Of a stretch of 64,000 nucleotides of DNA, positions 35,105-48,567 are shown piece after piece. The notes beneath the pieces are model-generated. The model made no database searches, had not been told where the DNA came from, and saw only the letters and a list, made by a program, of their open reading frames with translations. Origin of the DNA: Bacteroides faecium (GTDB lineage: Bacteria > Bacteroidota > Bacteroidia > Bacteroidales > Bacteroidaceae); assembly GCF_012113595.1 (NCBI RefSeq), contig NZ_CP050831.1:5580001-5644000 (forward strand), in the 5' to 3' direction. A program made the position numbers and the translations under genes. Position 1 is the stretch's first letter, and each line of letters starts with the position of its first letter.

Positions 35105-36922
35105 CTAATTTCTAAAAGGCTTGTACTCCTTACCACCGCCTTCGTATCCGGAATTCTTAAAGAACTCAACGAACGTCAGACGCATCGGGTGAACCATTGC
35201 ACCAAGTACATTCATAAAGATATTGATTGCATGACCGATAACGAAAATCAGCACCATCACGATAGGTCCTGCTATTACATTATCCGGACTCATACCTACT
35301 GCCAAGCTATTGAATACTCCCGCCAGAATACCACCCGAAAGACCGAGGGCAAACAAACGAACGTATGACAAGACGTCGCCCAACAAACCTGTAGCCATAT
35401 TATATGAATCCCATAATCCCAATCCGATATTCATAAAAATATTCTTTCCCGGACTGTTATAAAGGAATATCATAGCAGCCGAAAGCCCTAAGATAACAAG
35501 GTGTATCGTGCCTCCCATCGGCAATACTTTCGGCAACAAAGCCGAAACAGCCATTGAAACCAGCAGGATAATCCATCCGATTGTCGCCACCGCATATTTG
35601 AAACCAAACTGAATCGTCTGATTCACAGCTTTCAGCACCATACCGAACAATATCTGAATAGCTCCCAATATCAACGACAGTTGGAACATATCATTATTAT
35701 CCATCAAGACAGCATGTTTCAGACGTTGAACAATAGGCCAGTCCAAATCATAGATATTCGCTCCGAAGAACGTACCCGTCAGCAGACCGCAGAAGAAAGT
35801 TGAAACAGCTAAGACCTGTATCAGCGAAATAATCGACTTCGTTGACGGAGTTACCTTCTTTGCCATCAAACGGTATGCCGTAGCTCCCAAGAACAGGAAC
35901 AAACCGTATCCCGAATCTCCCAGACAGAGTCCGAAGAATACCATAAAGAACGGAGCAAAGAACGGAGTCAAGTCCAGTTCATTATACTTCGGAAGCATAT
36001 ACAGCTTGCAAATCGGTTCGAACCAGGCAAAGAATCCCTTATTATTCAATCGGATAGGAACATCATCACCCGGCATCGGATCCGTAATCTCATAATATAC
36101 ATGTGCGTCATTCAGATAAGCCTCTATTTCCACTTTACTGTAAGCAGGAGCCCATCCTTCAATCAACATCAGTTTATCACCGGCAGTTTGTTCGGAACTT
36201 AATACGACCTTAGAAAATTCAATCTGGCCTTGCAACTCTTTCAAAGCCGCCTTCAAAGAAGGAATATCCGTCTCAGAAAGTGCGACGAGCTTCTTTTCGT
36301 TCTCTTCAATCGCCTGTTCGGTCGTATCATAAAGCGCTTCAAGACGCGACAGAGAGTATGCGGGCAGTTTCGCCTGCTCTACGTCCAAGTCCACTTCTTG
36401 TCCGGCTTTCGTCACGGTCACGAAAAATACTTTGGAAGAAATGCGGTTTACAATCATTGCATTGTATTCCGTTTCCCACTCTTCTTTGTAATTTCCTTCC
36501 GAACAGCTATAGAAACCGATCACATAACCGGCATCTTTCAACTTCTGAATACCTGTCGGCTCAAAGTTACCCCAAGCTTCCAGCGCTTCTTTCTCTTTCG
36601 CATAGTTTTGTAGCTGCTGGGACAACTTTCCGTGTTCCGTCTGCAAATCGTCCACCTCGTCCAGTACTTGCATACCGCGGGCAGCCGTTCCACCTTCCGT
36701 AGCAATCACAGCATTCTTTTCATGCTTCTGGTTCTGAAGCAACTTCAAAGTAGCCGTCAAGCGGTTGGAAAGGCGAATATTCTCTTGCAGCTCCGTGTTA
36801 TCGGCAGCGCCTTGCTGCTTCTCCACAATGTGAACCACACCAAGTTCGCGCAGGCTGTTCAGGAATTCTTCGTACTCCTTGTGATAAACCAGGAATGTGA
36901 GTTTCCTCATTTTTGTAATCAT
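35105..36922 (-). CDS. ntpI: V-type ATPase subunit I (a-type stator membrane subunit)
   Basis: 605 aa. A cytoplasmic N-terminal half with coiled-coil segments (about 50-290) is followed by seven or eight membrane helices (about 330-590), with FFGLCLGDSGYGLFLF, DVLSYVRLFALGLSGG (the helix carrying the essential Arg) and a C-terminal NxxGAMVHPMRLTFVEFFKNSGYEGGG. It forms the ion half-channels next to the K ring. Its ATG overlaps the subunit D stop by 4 bp. Confidence 0.92.
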   Translation of the reverse strand: MITKMRKLTFLVYHKEYEEFLNSLRELGVVHIVEKQQGAADNTELQENIRLSNRLTATLKLLQNQKHEKNAVIATEGGTAARGMQVLDEVDDLQTEHGKLSQQLQNYAKEKEALEAWGNFEPTGIQKLKDAGYVIGFYSCSEGNYKEEWETEYNAMIVNRISSKVFFVTVTKAGQEVDLDVEQAKLPAYSLSRLEALYDTTEQAIEENEKKLVALSETDIPSLKAALKELQGQIEFSKVVLSSEQTAGDKLMLIEGWAPAYSKVEIEAYLNDAHVYYEITDPMPGDDVPIRLNNKGFFAWFEPICKLYMLPKYNELDLTPFFAPFFMVFFGLCLGDSGYGLFLFLGATAYRLMAKKVTPSTKSIISLIQVLAVSTFFCGLLTGTFFGANIYDLDWPIVQRLKHAVLMDNNDMFQLSLILGAIQILFGMVLKAVNQTIQFGFKYAVATIGWIILLVSMAVSALLPKVLPMGGTIHLVILGLSAAMIFLYNSPGKNIFMNIGLGLWDSYNMATGLLGDVLSYVRLFALGLSGGILAGVFNSLAVGMSPDNVIAGPIVMVLIFVIGHAINIFMNVLGAMVHPMRLTFVEFFKNSGYEGGGKEYKPFRN

Positions 36923-37524
36923 GCCTCTACCTCCTTCCTTTTTTCTTGATGGGACTTCATGATCTTTTGCGAAGACTTCGACAGGTTTTCTTCATCTTCC
37001 ATAAATCGCTTGATCTTTCGCAATGCATCCTGATAGCCCGGTATCTGAACCTTCTCAAAAAGGTTTACTTTCTGAGTGGTCTTTTTCCTTGCATGTTCTA
37101 ACAAATTCAGCTTGGCGAGCATAAATTCACGTTCAATTGCCGTATGAGCAAGCTCTTCCAAAAGATGGATACCATCGGCATACCACTTGGGAGCGTTAAA
37201 CATACTGTACGGACGTATCTCGAATTCTACATTTTCGAGCAACGGCACACGCACACCCGCAATTTTCTTTACACCAAGATGAACATCATTTACCTTTATT
37301 AATGAAGCGTCAAACTCATTCCAAAGGGCGAACATGGCTTCATAGGCTTGAATCTGTTGTTCGAGCCTATCCTCCAAATCAGCCGCTTCCGTTTTGCAGC
37401 GTTTCACTTCCATGCGGAGAGCGCTTTCCTTATTCTTAATGATAGGAAGCGTACGCACCCGCACTTTCAGTTGCTTTTCGAGCTGCTGAAGAGAGGTTTT
37501 GTTATATTGAAACTTTATAGCCAC
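36919..37524 (-). CDS. ntpD: V-type ATPase subunit D (central shaft)
   Basis: 201 aa, almost wholly helical with long coiled coils at both ends, as expected for the rotor shaft. KVNLFEKVQIPGYQDALRKIK near residue 155-175 is the family signature. GTG start at 37522-37524; it overlaps the next gene by 4 bp. Confidence 0.9.
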   Translation of the reverse strand: MAIKFQYNKTSLQQLEKQLKVRVRTLPIIKNKESALRMEVKRCKTEAADLEDRLEQQIQAYEAMFALWNEFDASLIKVNDVHLGVKKIAGVRVPLLENVEFEIRPYSMFNAPKWYADGIHLLEELAHTAIEREFMLAKLNLLEHARKKTTQKVNLFEKVQIPGYQDALRKIKRFMEDEENLSKSSQKIMKSHQEKRKEVEA

Positions 37525-37567
37525 GTTGTTAATTACTAATTATAAATTATTAATTACAAGTTTATTA

Positions 37568-38893
37568 TTATTCGCCTTTTGGCCAGTATTGGTCAACAAG
37601 GTCTTTCTTGATATTTACTTCTTCCGGGCGGAAGTATCTGCCGAGCAAGCCCCAAGCTACATCCAGCATTTCAGTAGTATCCAGATTGACATCAATAGCC
37701 AACAACTGATTCGAATAATCCTTTGCGAAGGCCAATGTACGTTCGTCGTAGTTCGTCAGGTCGAAACCGTTTTCCATCTTCGTCTTGGCATTGGCAGCAT
37801 CGGCGTACAGACGTACGGCGGCATTCATCACCTGCGGATGGTCTTTACGTGTCTTCTTACCCGTAACCAACTGTTTCAGACGGGATAACGAACGGAACGG
37901 GTCAACAATAACCTTACCGATATCGCTATCACGACGCAGGAACAACTGACCTTCCGTGATATACCCCGTATTATCAGGTACAGCGTGCGTAATATCGCCA
38001 CCGGACAAAGTAGTCACCGCGATAATCGTAATTGAACCGCCCGAAGGGAACTGTACCGCCTTCTCGTAAATCTTCGCCAAATCCGAATAAAGCGAACCCG
38101 GCATAGAGTCTTTCGAAGGAATCTGGTCCATACGGTTGGATACGATTGCCAACGCATCGGCGTAGCTGGTCATATCCGTCAACAGAACCAGGACTTTCTC
38201 ATTGTTGTTTACTGCAAAATATTCGGCAGCAGTCAGTGCCATGTCCGGAATCAACAGACGTTCTACCGGCGGATTCTCGGTCGTGTTCATGAAGCTCACG
38301 ATACGGTCGAGCGCACCTGCATTAGAGAATACATTCTTAAAGTACAGGTAGTCGTCATTCGTCATACCCATACCGCCCAGGATAATCTTATCCGTTTCAG
38401 CACGCAACGCCACGTTTGCCATTACCTGGTTGAAAGGCTGGTCGGGGTCGGCAAAGAACGGAATCTTCTGACCGGATACCAGCGTATTGTTCAAGTCAAT
38501 ACCGGCAATACCCGTTGCAATCAGTTCCGACGGTTGTTTGCGTCGAACCGGATTCACAGAAGGTCCGCCGATTTCCACTTCCTGTCCCTCAATCTCCGGA
38601 CCGCCGTCAATCGGGTCACCGAAAGCGTTGAAGAAACGTCCTGCCAACTGCTCGCTTACTTTCAATGTAGGCGATTTGCCAAGGAACACCACCTCGGCAT
38701 TGGTAGGAATACCTTCCGTACCTTCAAATACCTGCAGAGTGACATCGTCACCGGCAATCTTAACCACCTGTGCCAGTTTACCGTTCACAGTGGCAAGCTC
38801 GTCATACCCTACTCCCGTCGCTTTCAGCGAACAAGTAGCCTTGGTAATCTGAGTAATCTTGGTATATATCTTTTGAAAAGCTTTTGTTGCCAT
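37568..38893 (-). CDS. ntpB: V-type ATPase subunit B (non-catalytic)
   Basis: 441 aa. Beta-barrel N-terminus (VGYDELATVNGKLAQVVKI), then the nucleotide-binding fold without a true P-loop (LVSGQKIPFFADPDQPFNQ) and LLIPDMALTAAEYFA, VLLTDMTSYADALA, as in regulatory B subunits. Alternates with A in the A3B3 head. 43 bp separates it from subunit D. Confidence 0.94.
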   Translation of the reverse strand: MATKAFQKIYTKITQITKATCSLKATGVGYDELATVNGKLAQVVKIAGDDVTLQVFEGTEGIPTNAEVVFLGKSPTLKVSEQLAGRFFNAFGDPIDGGPEIEGQEVEIGGPSVNPVRRKQPSELIATGIAGIDLNNTLVSGQKIPFFADPDQPFNQVMANVALRAETDKIILGGMGMTNDDYLYFKNVFSNAGALDRIVSFMNTTENPPVERLLIPDMALTAAEYFAVNNNEKVLVLLTDMTSYADALAIVSNRMDQIPSKDSMPGSLYSDLAKIYEKAVQFPSGGSITIIAVTTLSGGDITHAVPDNTGYITEGQLFLRRDSDIGKVIVDPFRSLSRLKQLVTGKKTRKDHPQVMNAAVRLYADAANAKTKMENGFDLTNYDERTLAFAKDYSNQLLAIDVNLDTTEMLDVAWGLLGRYFRPEEVNIKKDLVDQYWPKGE

Positions 38894-38924
38894 CTTACTT
38901 ATTTACGATTTAACAATTTACGAT

Positions 38925-40685
38925 TTACGATTGGATGCTTCTTTCGGCAATCAATTCCTTCAGTTGCTTCTGGAATCCTTCATACTCCTCTGATTTGAAC
39001 TTCGAGTAGTTCATCTGCTTACAGACATTAATCATCTTCTTGAAGTAATCCATTACATCATTGAAGTTATCAAATTCAAATTCCGTATGACAGATGTCGA
39101 TAATCATATTCAGAATATCTTCCTGGCGTTCCATCGGAGTAACGGCGTCGATTTCGTCGAAAGCATCCTGTTGCAGGATAACGAAGTCAATCAATTCCGA
39201 TTTCCAGAAAGTAACATGGTATTCTACCGGTACACCGTCGTCACCGAGGATATTGATCTGTTCGGCGATTTCCTTACCACGTTGCAGACGAGTTTTGAGT
39301 TCATTTACCTTGCCAATCCATTCACCGTTGATATGCCCCTTGATATATTCCTCAAATTCCGGATATTCGATATATTTGGAATAAGAATCAATCGGATTCA
39401 CAGCCGGATAACGTTTCTTATCGGCACGATCCTGTTCCAAAGCATAGAAACAACGGGCTACCTTCTTCGTATTTTCAGTTACCGGCTCTTTCAAGTTACC
39501 ACCGGCGGGCGACACCGTACCGATGAACGTAATAGAACCCGTTTCGTCATTGCTGAGTTTCACATATCCCGCACGACCGTAGAAGTTGGAGATGATAGCC
39601 GAAATATCCATCGGGAATGCATCCGGTCCAGGCAACTCTTCCATACGATTGGACATCTCACGCAAAGCCTGTGCCCAACGGGAAGTAGAGTCCGCCATCA
39701 ACAGAACCTTCAATCCCATCGAACGGTAATATTCTGCCAGTGACATCGCTGTATATACAGATGCTTCACGGGCAGCCACCGGCATGTTGGAAGTATTGGC
39801 GATGATGATAGTACGCTCCATCAACTTACGTCCTGTGTGCGGGTCGACCAGTTCGGGGAACTCCGTAAAGATTTCCACAACCTCATTCGCACGCTCACCG
39901 CAAGCAGCGATAATAACGATATCCGCTTCCGCCTGTTTGGAGATAGCGTGCTGAAGCACTGTCTTACCTGTACCGAACGGGCCGGGGATAAAACCTGTAC
40001 CACCTTCCACTATCGGATTCAGCGTATCAATTACACGTACACCGGTTTCCAGCAATTTGAACGGACGCGGTTTTTCCTTGTAGTTCGTCATGGCACGTTT
40101 TACAGGCCATCTCTGAATCATAGTCACAGGGATATCGTTTCCTTCTTCATCCGTCAGGATAGCAATCGTATCTTCTATCTTATAGTCACCTTCCGGCATG
40201 ATAGTTTTAACAGTAGCCGTTCCCTCCATAGTGAACGGAGCCATAATTTTCAACGGCTGGAAGTTTTCGTCCACCTGTCCCAACCATGCAGAAGCCTGCA
40301 CTTTGTCACCGACATTCACCAATGGAACGAAATGCCATACACGTTCTTTATCCAACGGATACGTATATTGTCCTCTCTTCAGGAAAACTCCGTCCATCTT
40401 GTCGAGGTCATTTTGCAGACCGTCGTAGTTTTTCGATAACATACCCGGACCTAACGTCACTTCGAGCATGTGTCCTGTAAATTCGGCTTCCGCTCCCACT
40501 TTCAGTCCGCGGGTGCTCTCAAACACCTGGACATATACGTGTGAACCTACAACCTTAATCACCTCCGCCATCAACTTATCGCCACCGGTCGAGATATAAC
40601 AAATCTCATTCTGAGCTACCGGTCCGTCAACGACGAGGGTCACCATGTTGGCAATAACGCCACTAACAGTTCCTTTTGTTGCCAT
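38925..40685 (-). CDS. ntpA: V-type ATPase subunit A (catalytic)
   Basis: 586 aa with the bulge domain typical of A subunits. Walker A GPFGTGKT (about 230), ACGERANEVVEI with the catalytic Glu, and LLMADSTSRWAQALREMSNRMEELPGPDAFP. It hydrolyses or makes ATP in the head. Confidence 0.96.
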   Translation of the reverse strand: MATKGTVSGVIANMVTLVVDGPVAQNEICYISTGGDKLMAEVIKVVGSHVYVQVFESTRGLKVGAEAEFTGHMLEVTLGPGMLSKNYDGLQNDLDKMDGVFLKRGQYTYPLDKERVWHFVPLVNVGDKVQASAWLGQVDENFQPLKIMAPFTMEGTATVKTIMPEGDYKIEDTIAILTDEEGNDIPVTMIQRWPVKRAMTNYKEKPRPFKLLETGVRVIDTLNPIVEGGTGFIPGPFGTGKTVLQHAISKQAEADIVIIAACGERANEVVEIFTEFPELVDPHTGRKLMERTIIIANTSNMPVAAREASVYTAMSLAEYYRSMGLKVLLMADSTSRWAQALREMSNRMEELPGPDAFPMDISAIISNFYGRAGYVKLSNDETGSITFIGTVSPAGGNLKEPVTENTKKVARCFYALEQDRADKKRYPAVNPIDSYSKYIEYPEFEEYIKGHINGEWIGKVNELKTRLQRGKEIAEQINILGDDGVPVEYHVTFWKSELIDFVILQQDAFDEIDAVTPMERQEDILNMIIDICHTEFEFDNFNDVMDYFKKMINVCKQMNYSKFKSEEYEGFQKQLKELIAERSIQS

Positions 40686-40702
40686 ATATTTTTAATAATT
40701 TA

Positions 40703-41545
40703 TTATCTGAATTCTGCAGGGATCTGCACTTCGTTCTTCAGCGATTCGATGATGCTTCTGAACAACTGATTTCCTCTCTCCTTATCCAATGAAATCCACC
40801 GTTCAATCATTTCCAGCTTCAACAAGAAAGCGAAAATGCGTTCAATGGTGAAATAATCAAAGAAGATGGCATCTTCCATCCAGTTCCACCGCAAAGCGTC
40901 GAGTTTCTTCTCACGTTCCACCAATTCCGTAATCTCACTGATTTTCACCAACGATTCAAAAACATCCACCTCGCCGGACAATCCGAAGTCGCGGGCACTC
41001 GACGTACGCAAAGCTTCGCATATCTCCGTGTTTCCTACGACATTGGAAGCAATATCCCATTTGAATTTACGGCTCGTAAATGCGACAAGGATATTATTGA
41101 TGTTGAGGTTGAATTCAAACCAGGCAGAAACAAACTTATTCCCACATTTCATGGCATATTCATAATACAATGCAGCCAGATGGTCTTCGTGCAATACCGT
41201 GCTTTCGGCAGGTGTATTCAAATAATCAATGATAAATGTAGAAAGATAAGCCGGAAATTCTTTAGGACTGATTTCTCCGCCTTCTCTTAGAATAGAAATG
41301 TATTCGGTGAGTTCCTCAGCAGAGTAGTTTCCCCGTTTGTCGATTTCCGCTTCCTTATCTTTGAGAAGTCTCAACACATTCGCGTTGTCAAACTTCAGAT
41401 AAAACAAGTCAATCAACTTCTGGTCCGAAGCAGACAATCCGTTGTAGATTTCAGTTTTAAAGTCGGCTACTGTATAGCTCAGTTTGCTGTCTTCCAGCGA
41501 AAGTTCCGGCAAACCTGCTACCAAGTAATAGTACTTACTACTCAT
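40703..41545 (-). CDS. DUF2764 protein of the V-ATPase operon (possible C-subunit equivalent)
   Basis: 280 aa, mainly helical, starting SKYYYLVAGLPELSLEDSK. It lies between subunits E and A with gaps of 11 and 17 bp. DUF2764 genes hold this place in Bacteroidetes and chlamydial/spirochaete-type V-ATPase operons. No canonical subunit C or F gene is present nearby, so this protein may provide the collar between the shaft and the K ring. That is inference. Confidence 0.8.
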   Translation of the reverse strand: MSSKYYYLVAGLPELSLEDSKLSYTVADFKTEIYNGLSASDQKLIDLFYLKFDNANVLRLLKDKEAEIDKRGNYSAEELTEYISILREGGEISPKEFPAYLSTFIIDYLNTPAESTVLHEDHLAALYYEYAMKCGNKFVSAWFEFNLNINNILVAFTSRKFKWDIASNVVGNTEICEALRTSSARDFGLSGEVDVFESLVKISEITELVEREKKLDALRWNWMEDAIFFDYFTIERIFAFLLKLEMIERWISLDKERGNQLFRSIIESLKNEVQIPAEFR

Positions 41546-41556
41546 AGTCGCTTCTT

Positions 41557-42147
41557 TTAAAATAGCATTTCTACTAATTGAGGACGCAAGAACGCTTTGA
41601 AGTAATTCATGAATTCTTCTTCTCCGAAGTTCACCTTATAGGAACCGTCCGCAGGAGAAACGGTGAATAAAGTCTTGATACCGTTTACTTGCTGTATAGT
41701 CACTCCCTTATCCAACAAAGCTTTCGCATGAGCTGCAAAATACTTTTTCAGTGATTCGGCGTCGGCTGTCGAGATAACGATAGGTTCGTCAACGCTCCAT
41801 TTGGAAGCCAATGCAACGATAAACGCATTCAGATAATCTTTATCCTGTGCGAAATCTTTCACAGAAGTAGTTACTAACTTGTCAGTTACCATAGTAGCCA
41901 CCTCGGATTTGAGTGCATTTACAGCCTGACCGGCAAACAGTTTTAACTCTGATTTTGTATTTTCCACCAATTCATCGGCAGATTTACGAGAGGAATTTAC
42001 AATTGATTCTGCTTCTTTGCGAGCATCCTCAATGATTTTTTTTGCTTCTTCCTGAGCATTCGCGATAAGTCTCTGCGCTTCTTCGTTTCCTTTTTCCACG
42101 CCTTCACGATAAATCTTATCGGTCAACTCTTGAATTTTGTTTTCCAT
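41557..42147 (-). CDS. ntpE: V-type ATPase subunit E (peripheral stalk)
   Basis: 196 aa. A long charged coiled coil (about 1-75, EEAQRLIANAQEEAKKIIEDARKEAE) precedes a globular C-terminal domain, the layout of V-ATPase E. It should link the A3B3 head to subunit I. First gene of the operon; a TAAATTTG box lies at 42208-42215 on the minus strand, about 60 bp upstream. Confidence 0.88.
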   Translation of the reverse strand: MENKIQELTDKIYREGVEKGNEEAQRLIANAQEEAKKIIEDARKEAESIVNSSRKSADELVENTKSELKLFAGQAVNALKSEVATMVTDKLVTTSVKDFAQDKDYLNAFIVALASKWSVDEPIVISTADAESLKKYFAAHAKALLDKGVTIQQVNGIKTLFTVSPADGSYKVNFGEEEFMNYFKAFLRPQLVEMLF

Positions 42148-42215
42148 ATCAACAGGAGTATTTAGTATTATTACTGTATTAATTGTGTACCTCTTTTAGA
42201 TTCTCGCCAAATTTA

Positions 42216-42535
42216 CAAAAATCAATTTGATAAAAAAGAGAAAGATGAAAAGAAAAAGATTCCCTTGCGAAAAAATCACAGTTATACACTGTTTTTATTC
42301 CGTTTTTTCCCCTTTCTTATAACGAAATGACACTTTTCTGATTTTATCTGGCGAGAAAGCAAATATAGGGAATCTAAAAGACATCTGAAAACGAGCAAAT
42401 ACCGAAAGCGACAAATGGGATACTAAAACGGATATATTAAAGATTAAATAATAAAATAAGAAATTTAGGTAGAAAAAAATGAGGGGGCATGTAGAAAAAA
42501 GTAGCAAAAAAGAAAATATAGAGTAAACAACAAAA
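42216..42535. other. Gene-free AT-rich region between V-ATPase and rRNA operons
   Basis: No convincing gene. A minus-strand open frame of 133 codons (42295-42696) runs through it and the adjacent repeat, but its composition (mostly Phe, Leu, Ile, Ser, His, Tyr) follows the AT-rich repeat rather than protein coding. Confidence 0.5.
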
Positions 42536-42661
42536 GTGCATAGAAGAAAATACAAAGCATGTAGAGTAAAGTGTTTAGAGGTAAATGTGAAGTATATAGA
42601 CCGAACGATAAAGTGTATAGAGTAAAATACGAGGTATATAGAGCAAACTATGAGATGTATA
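42536..42661. repeat. Degenerate 21 bp tandem repeat
   Basis: About six units of 21 bp with the pattern gt(g/a)tatagagnnaaatangag/a: gtgcatagaagaaaatacaaa (42536), gtgtttagaggtaaatgtgaa, gtatatagaccgaacgataaa, gtgtatagagtaaaatacgag and gtatatagagcaaactatgag, with one shortened unit. It lies directly beyond the rRNA operon terminator. Confidence 0.75.
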
Positions 42662-42670
42662 AATACAGAA

Positions 42671-42702
42671 AGCCCCTTGATTCTTTGATGAATCAAGGGG
42701 CT
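42671..42702 (-). terminator. Terminator of the rRNA operon
   Basis: agccccttgattc (42671-42683) pairs with gaatcaaggggct (42690-42702), a 13 bp stem just after the 5S gene on the minus strand. Confidence 0.85.
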
Positions 42703-42710
42703 TCTTCAAA

Positions 42711-42821
<111 letters not shown>

Positions 42822-42927
42822 TAAGGTTATGACATGATGAAAAAGTAAAATTTAAGTTATGTTTCTGTTTCTGATGTTTCTGTGTCAGCTAAACGTATAT
42901 ATCGCGCCCCGTACAAGTCCGAAAGAA

Positions 42928-45805
<2,878 letters not shown>

Positions 45806-45963
45806 AACTTACTAAATTGAGAATTGAAAATTGAGAATTAAAAAATAAGACTCAATGACAATACGTCAATCACGTACGGTTCGATATATACTTTTAGCTC
45901 TTTACTAAAATTTTACTTTTTTGTTATCATCATGTCAAAGATCGTTTCTCTTTTCAGAGATTG

Positions 45964-46037
45964 TGGAGAATAACGGATTCGAACCGTTGACCCTCTGCGT
46001 GCAAGGCAGATGCTCTAGCCAGCTGAGCTAATCCCCC
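45964..46037 (-). tRNA. tRNA-Ala (TGC)
   Basis: 74 nt on the minus strand: acceptor GGGGGAT, D-arm AGCTCAGCTGGCTAGAGC, anticodon loop CTTGCAC with TGC, T-arm GGTTCGAATCC. The 3' CCA is not encoded. It lies in the 16S-23S spacer. Confidence 0.95.
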
Positions 46038-46061
46038 AAGAGGTTATCAAGAATTCTGTTT

Positions 46062-46097
46062 TTGCTTTCGCTTTTCTTCTTGCTTTCGCTTTTCTTC
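46062..46097. repeat. Perfect 18 bp tandem duplication between the two spacer tRNAs
   Basis: ttgctttcgcttttcttc occurs twice back to back (46062-46079, 46080-46097). Confidence 0.85.
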
Positions 46098-46108
46098 ATT
46101 CTTGAGCT

Positions 46109-46185
46109 TGGTAGTCCCAGGCAGAGTTGAACTGCCGACCTCTACATTATCAGTGTAGCGCTCTAACCAACTGAGCTATAGGACT
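46109..46185 (-). tRNA. tRNA-Ile (GAT)
   Basis: 77 nt on the minus strand including an encoded CCA: acceptor AGTCCTA, D-arm AGCTCAGTTGGTTAGAGC, anticodon loop CTGATAA with GAT, T-arm GCAGTTCAACTCTGC. First tRNA after 16S. Confidence 0.95.
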
Positions 46186-46348
46186 AGTTCAACCTTGTCT
46201 ACCTTAGTTAGACTCGGCTTCTTTTTTTCTCTTGTTTATCTCTATCTATATTATCTATAGATGGTTGATCTATATTTTATAAATAAACAAGTACCAGTAG
46301 TACAATAAAAACAGAACCTGAAAGTCATTTGCAACGACATCGCTCCAG

Positions 46349-47872
<1,524 letters not shown>

Positions 47873-48078
47873 TAAAAGTATTGTTAATCTGCCCTTAGGC
47901 AGGTTTTTGCTCTGTTCAGGATGCCGTACAAAATTTATTGACTTCTTTCAATTACCTGTGTTTCATTTGTATTGCTACTTTTGAAACAAGTATTGACGGT
48001 TCTATTTTTTAACTTGTACTACTTGTATTGTTTATCAATATTTCAAAGAACTTGTTGCTTTCGTTTTAAAAGCGGGTG
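47873..48078 (-). other. rRNA operon leader
   Basis: About 200 nt between the nearest promoter and the 16S 5' end, without a gene. It holds a short GC stem (ctgcccttaggcag, 47889-47902). Confidence 0.5.
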
Positions 48079-48110
48079 CAAAGGTAAGAGGTTTATTTTT
48101 AACCGCCAAA
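48079..48110 (-). promoter_or_regulatory. rRNA promoter P3 (nearest to 16S)
   Basis: On the minus strand: TTTG (48107-48110), 20 bp, TACCTTTG (48079-48086). A near-perfect match to the Bacteroides promoter consensus. Confidence 0.85.
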
Positions 48111-48227
48111 TCTTTTCGGAAGTTTTTTTTATTTTTCTTTTCAACTCGTTTCTCAGGCTCTCTTGCGAAAGGGAAAGAATAATTATAAAAGAAAAAAGCA
48201 AAACCGCTTTCTTTGCGAATCGGACTG

Positions 48228-48260
48228 CAAAGATAAGAACTTTTATATTTATCTTCCAAA
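48228..48260 (-). promoter_or_regulatory. rRNA promoter P2
   Basis: On the minus strand: TTTG (48257-48260), 21 bp, TATCTTTG (48228-48235), about 150 bp upstream of P3. The flanking DNA resembles that of P3 (for example the T-run ttggaagtttttttg against cggaagttttttttat). Confidence 0.8.
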
Positions 48261-48355
48261 CTTTATTGGAAGTTTTTTTGTTCTTATTTTTAAGACGTCT
48301 TACGCTTTATCACTAAGTCATTTTGTCAAGGCTTTCTTCTCTTGGAAAGCGGGTG

Positions 48356-48387
48356 CAAAAGTAGTTCCTTTTGGTATATACTCCAAA
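48356..48387 (-). promoter_or_regulatory. rRNA promoter P1 (farthest)
   Basis: On the minus strand: TTTG (48384-48387), 20 bp, TACTTTTG (48356-48363). The words aagcgggtgcaaa at 48347 and 48069 are shared with P3, suggesting duplication of a promoter block. Confidence 0.8.
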
Positions 48388-48567
48388 TATATCACACTCT
48401 TTTTTCTAATTATTTTTGAATGTTTATGCTAACTGACTGATTGATAACGATGTTGTAGAACATGTTTTTCTTACTGACATTATTTTATACAAGATGCCCA
48501 TACCTTATTATATAAAGCATCCATATTAGAACTGTTTTTCTATAACGGAGAAAGTTTCAAGATACAT

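Noticed and set aside
42295..42696. 133-codon minus-strand frame beside the 5S gene
   Set aside because: Its periodic Ile-Tyr-Phe-Ser composition is produced by the 21 bp repeat, and it runs into the rRNA terminator.
47972..48432. Short open frames upstream of the 16S gene
   Set aside because: They overlap the three rRNA promoters and have AT-rich, low-complexity translations.
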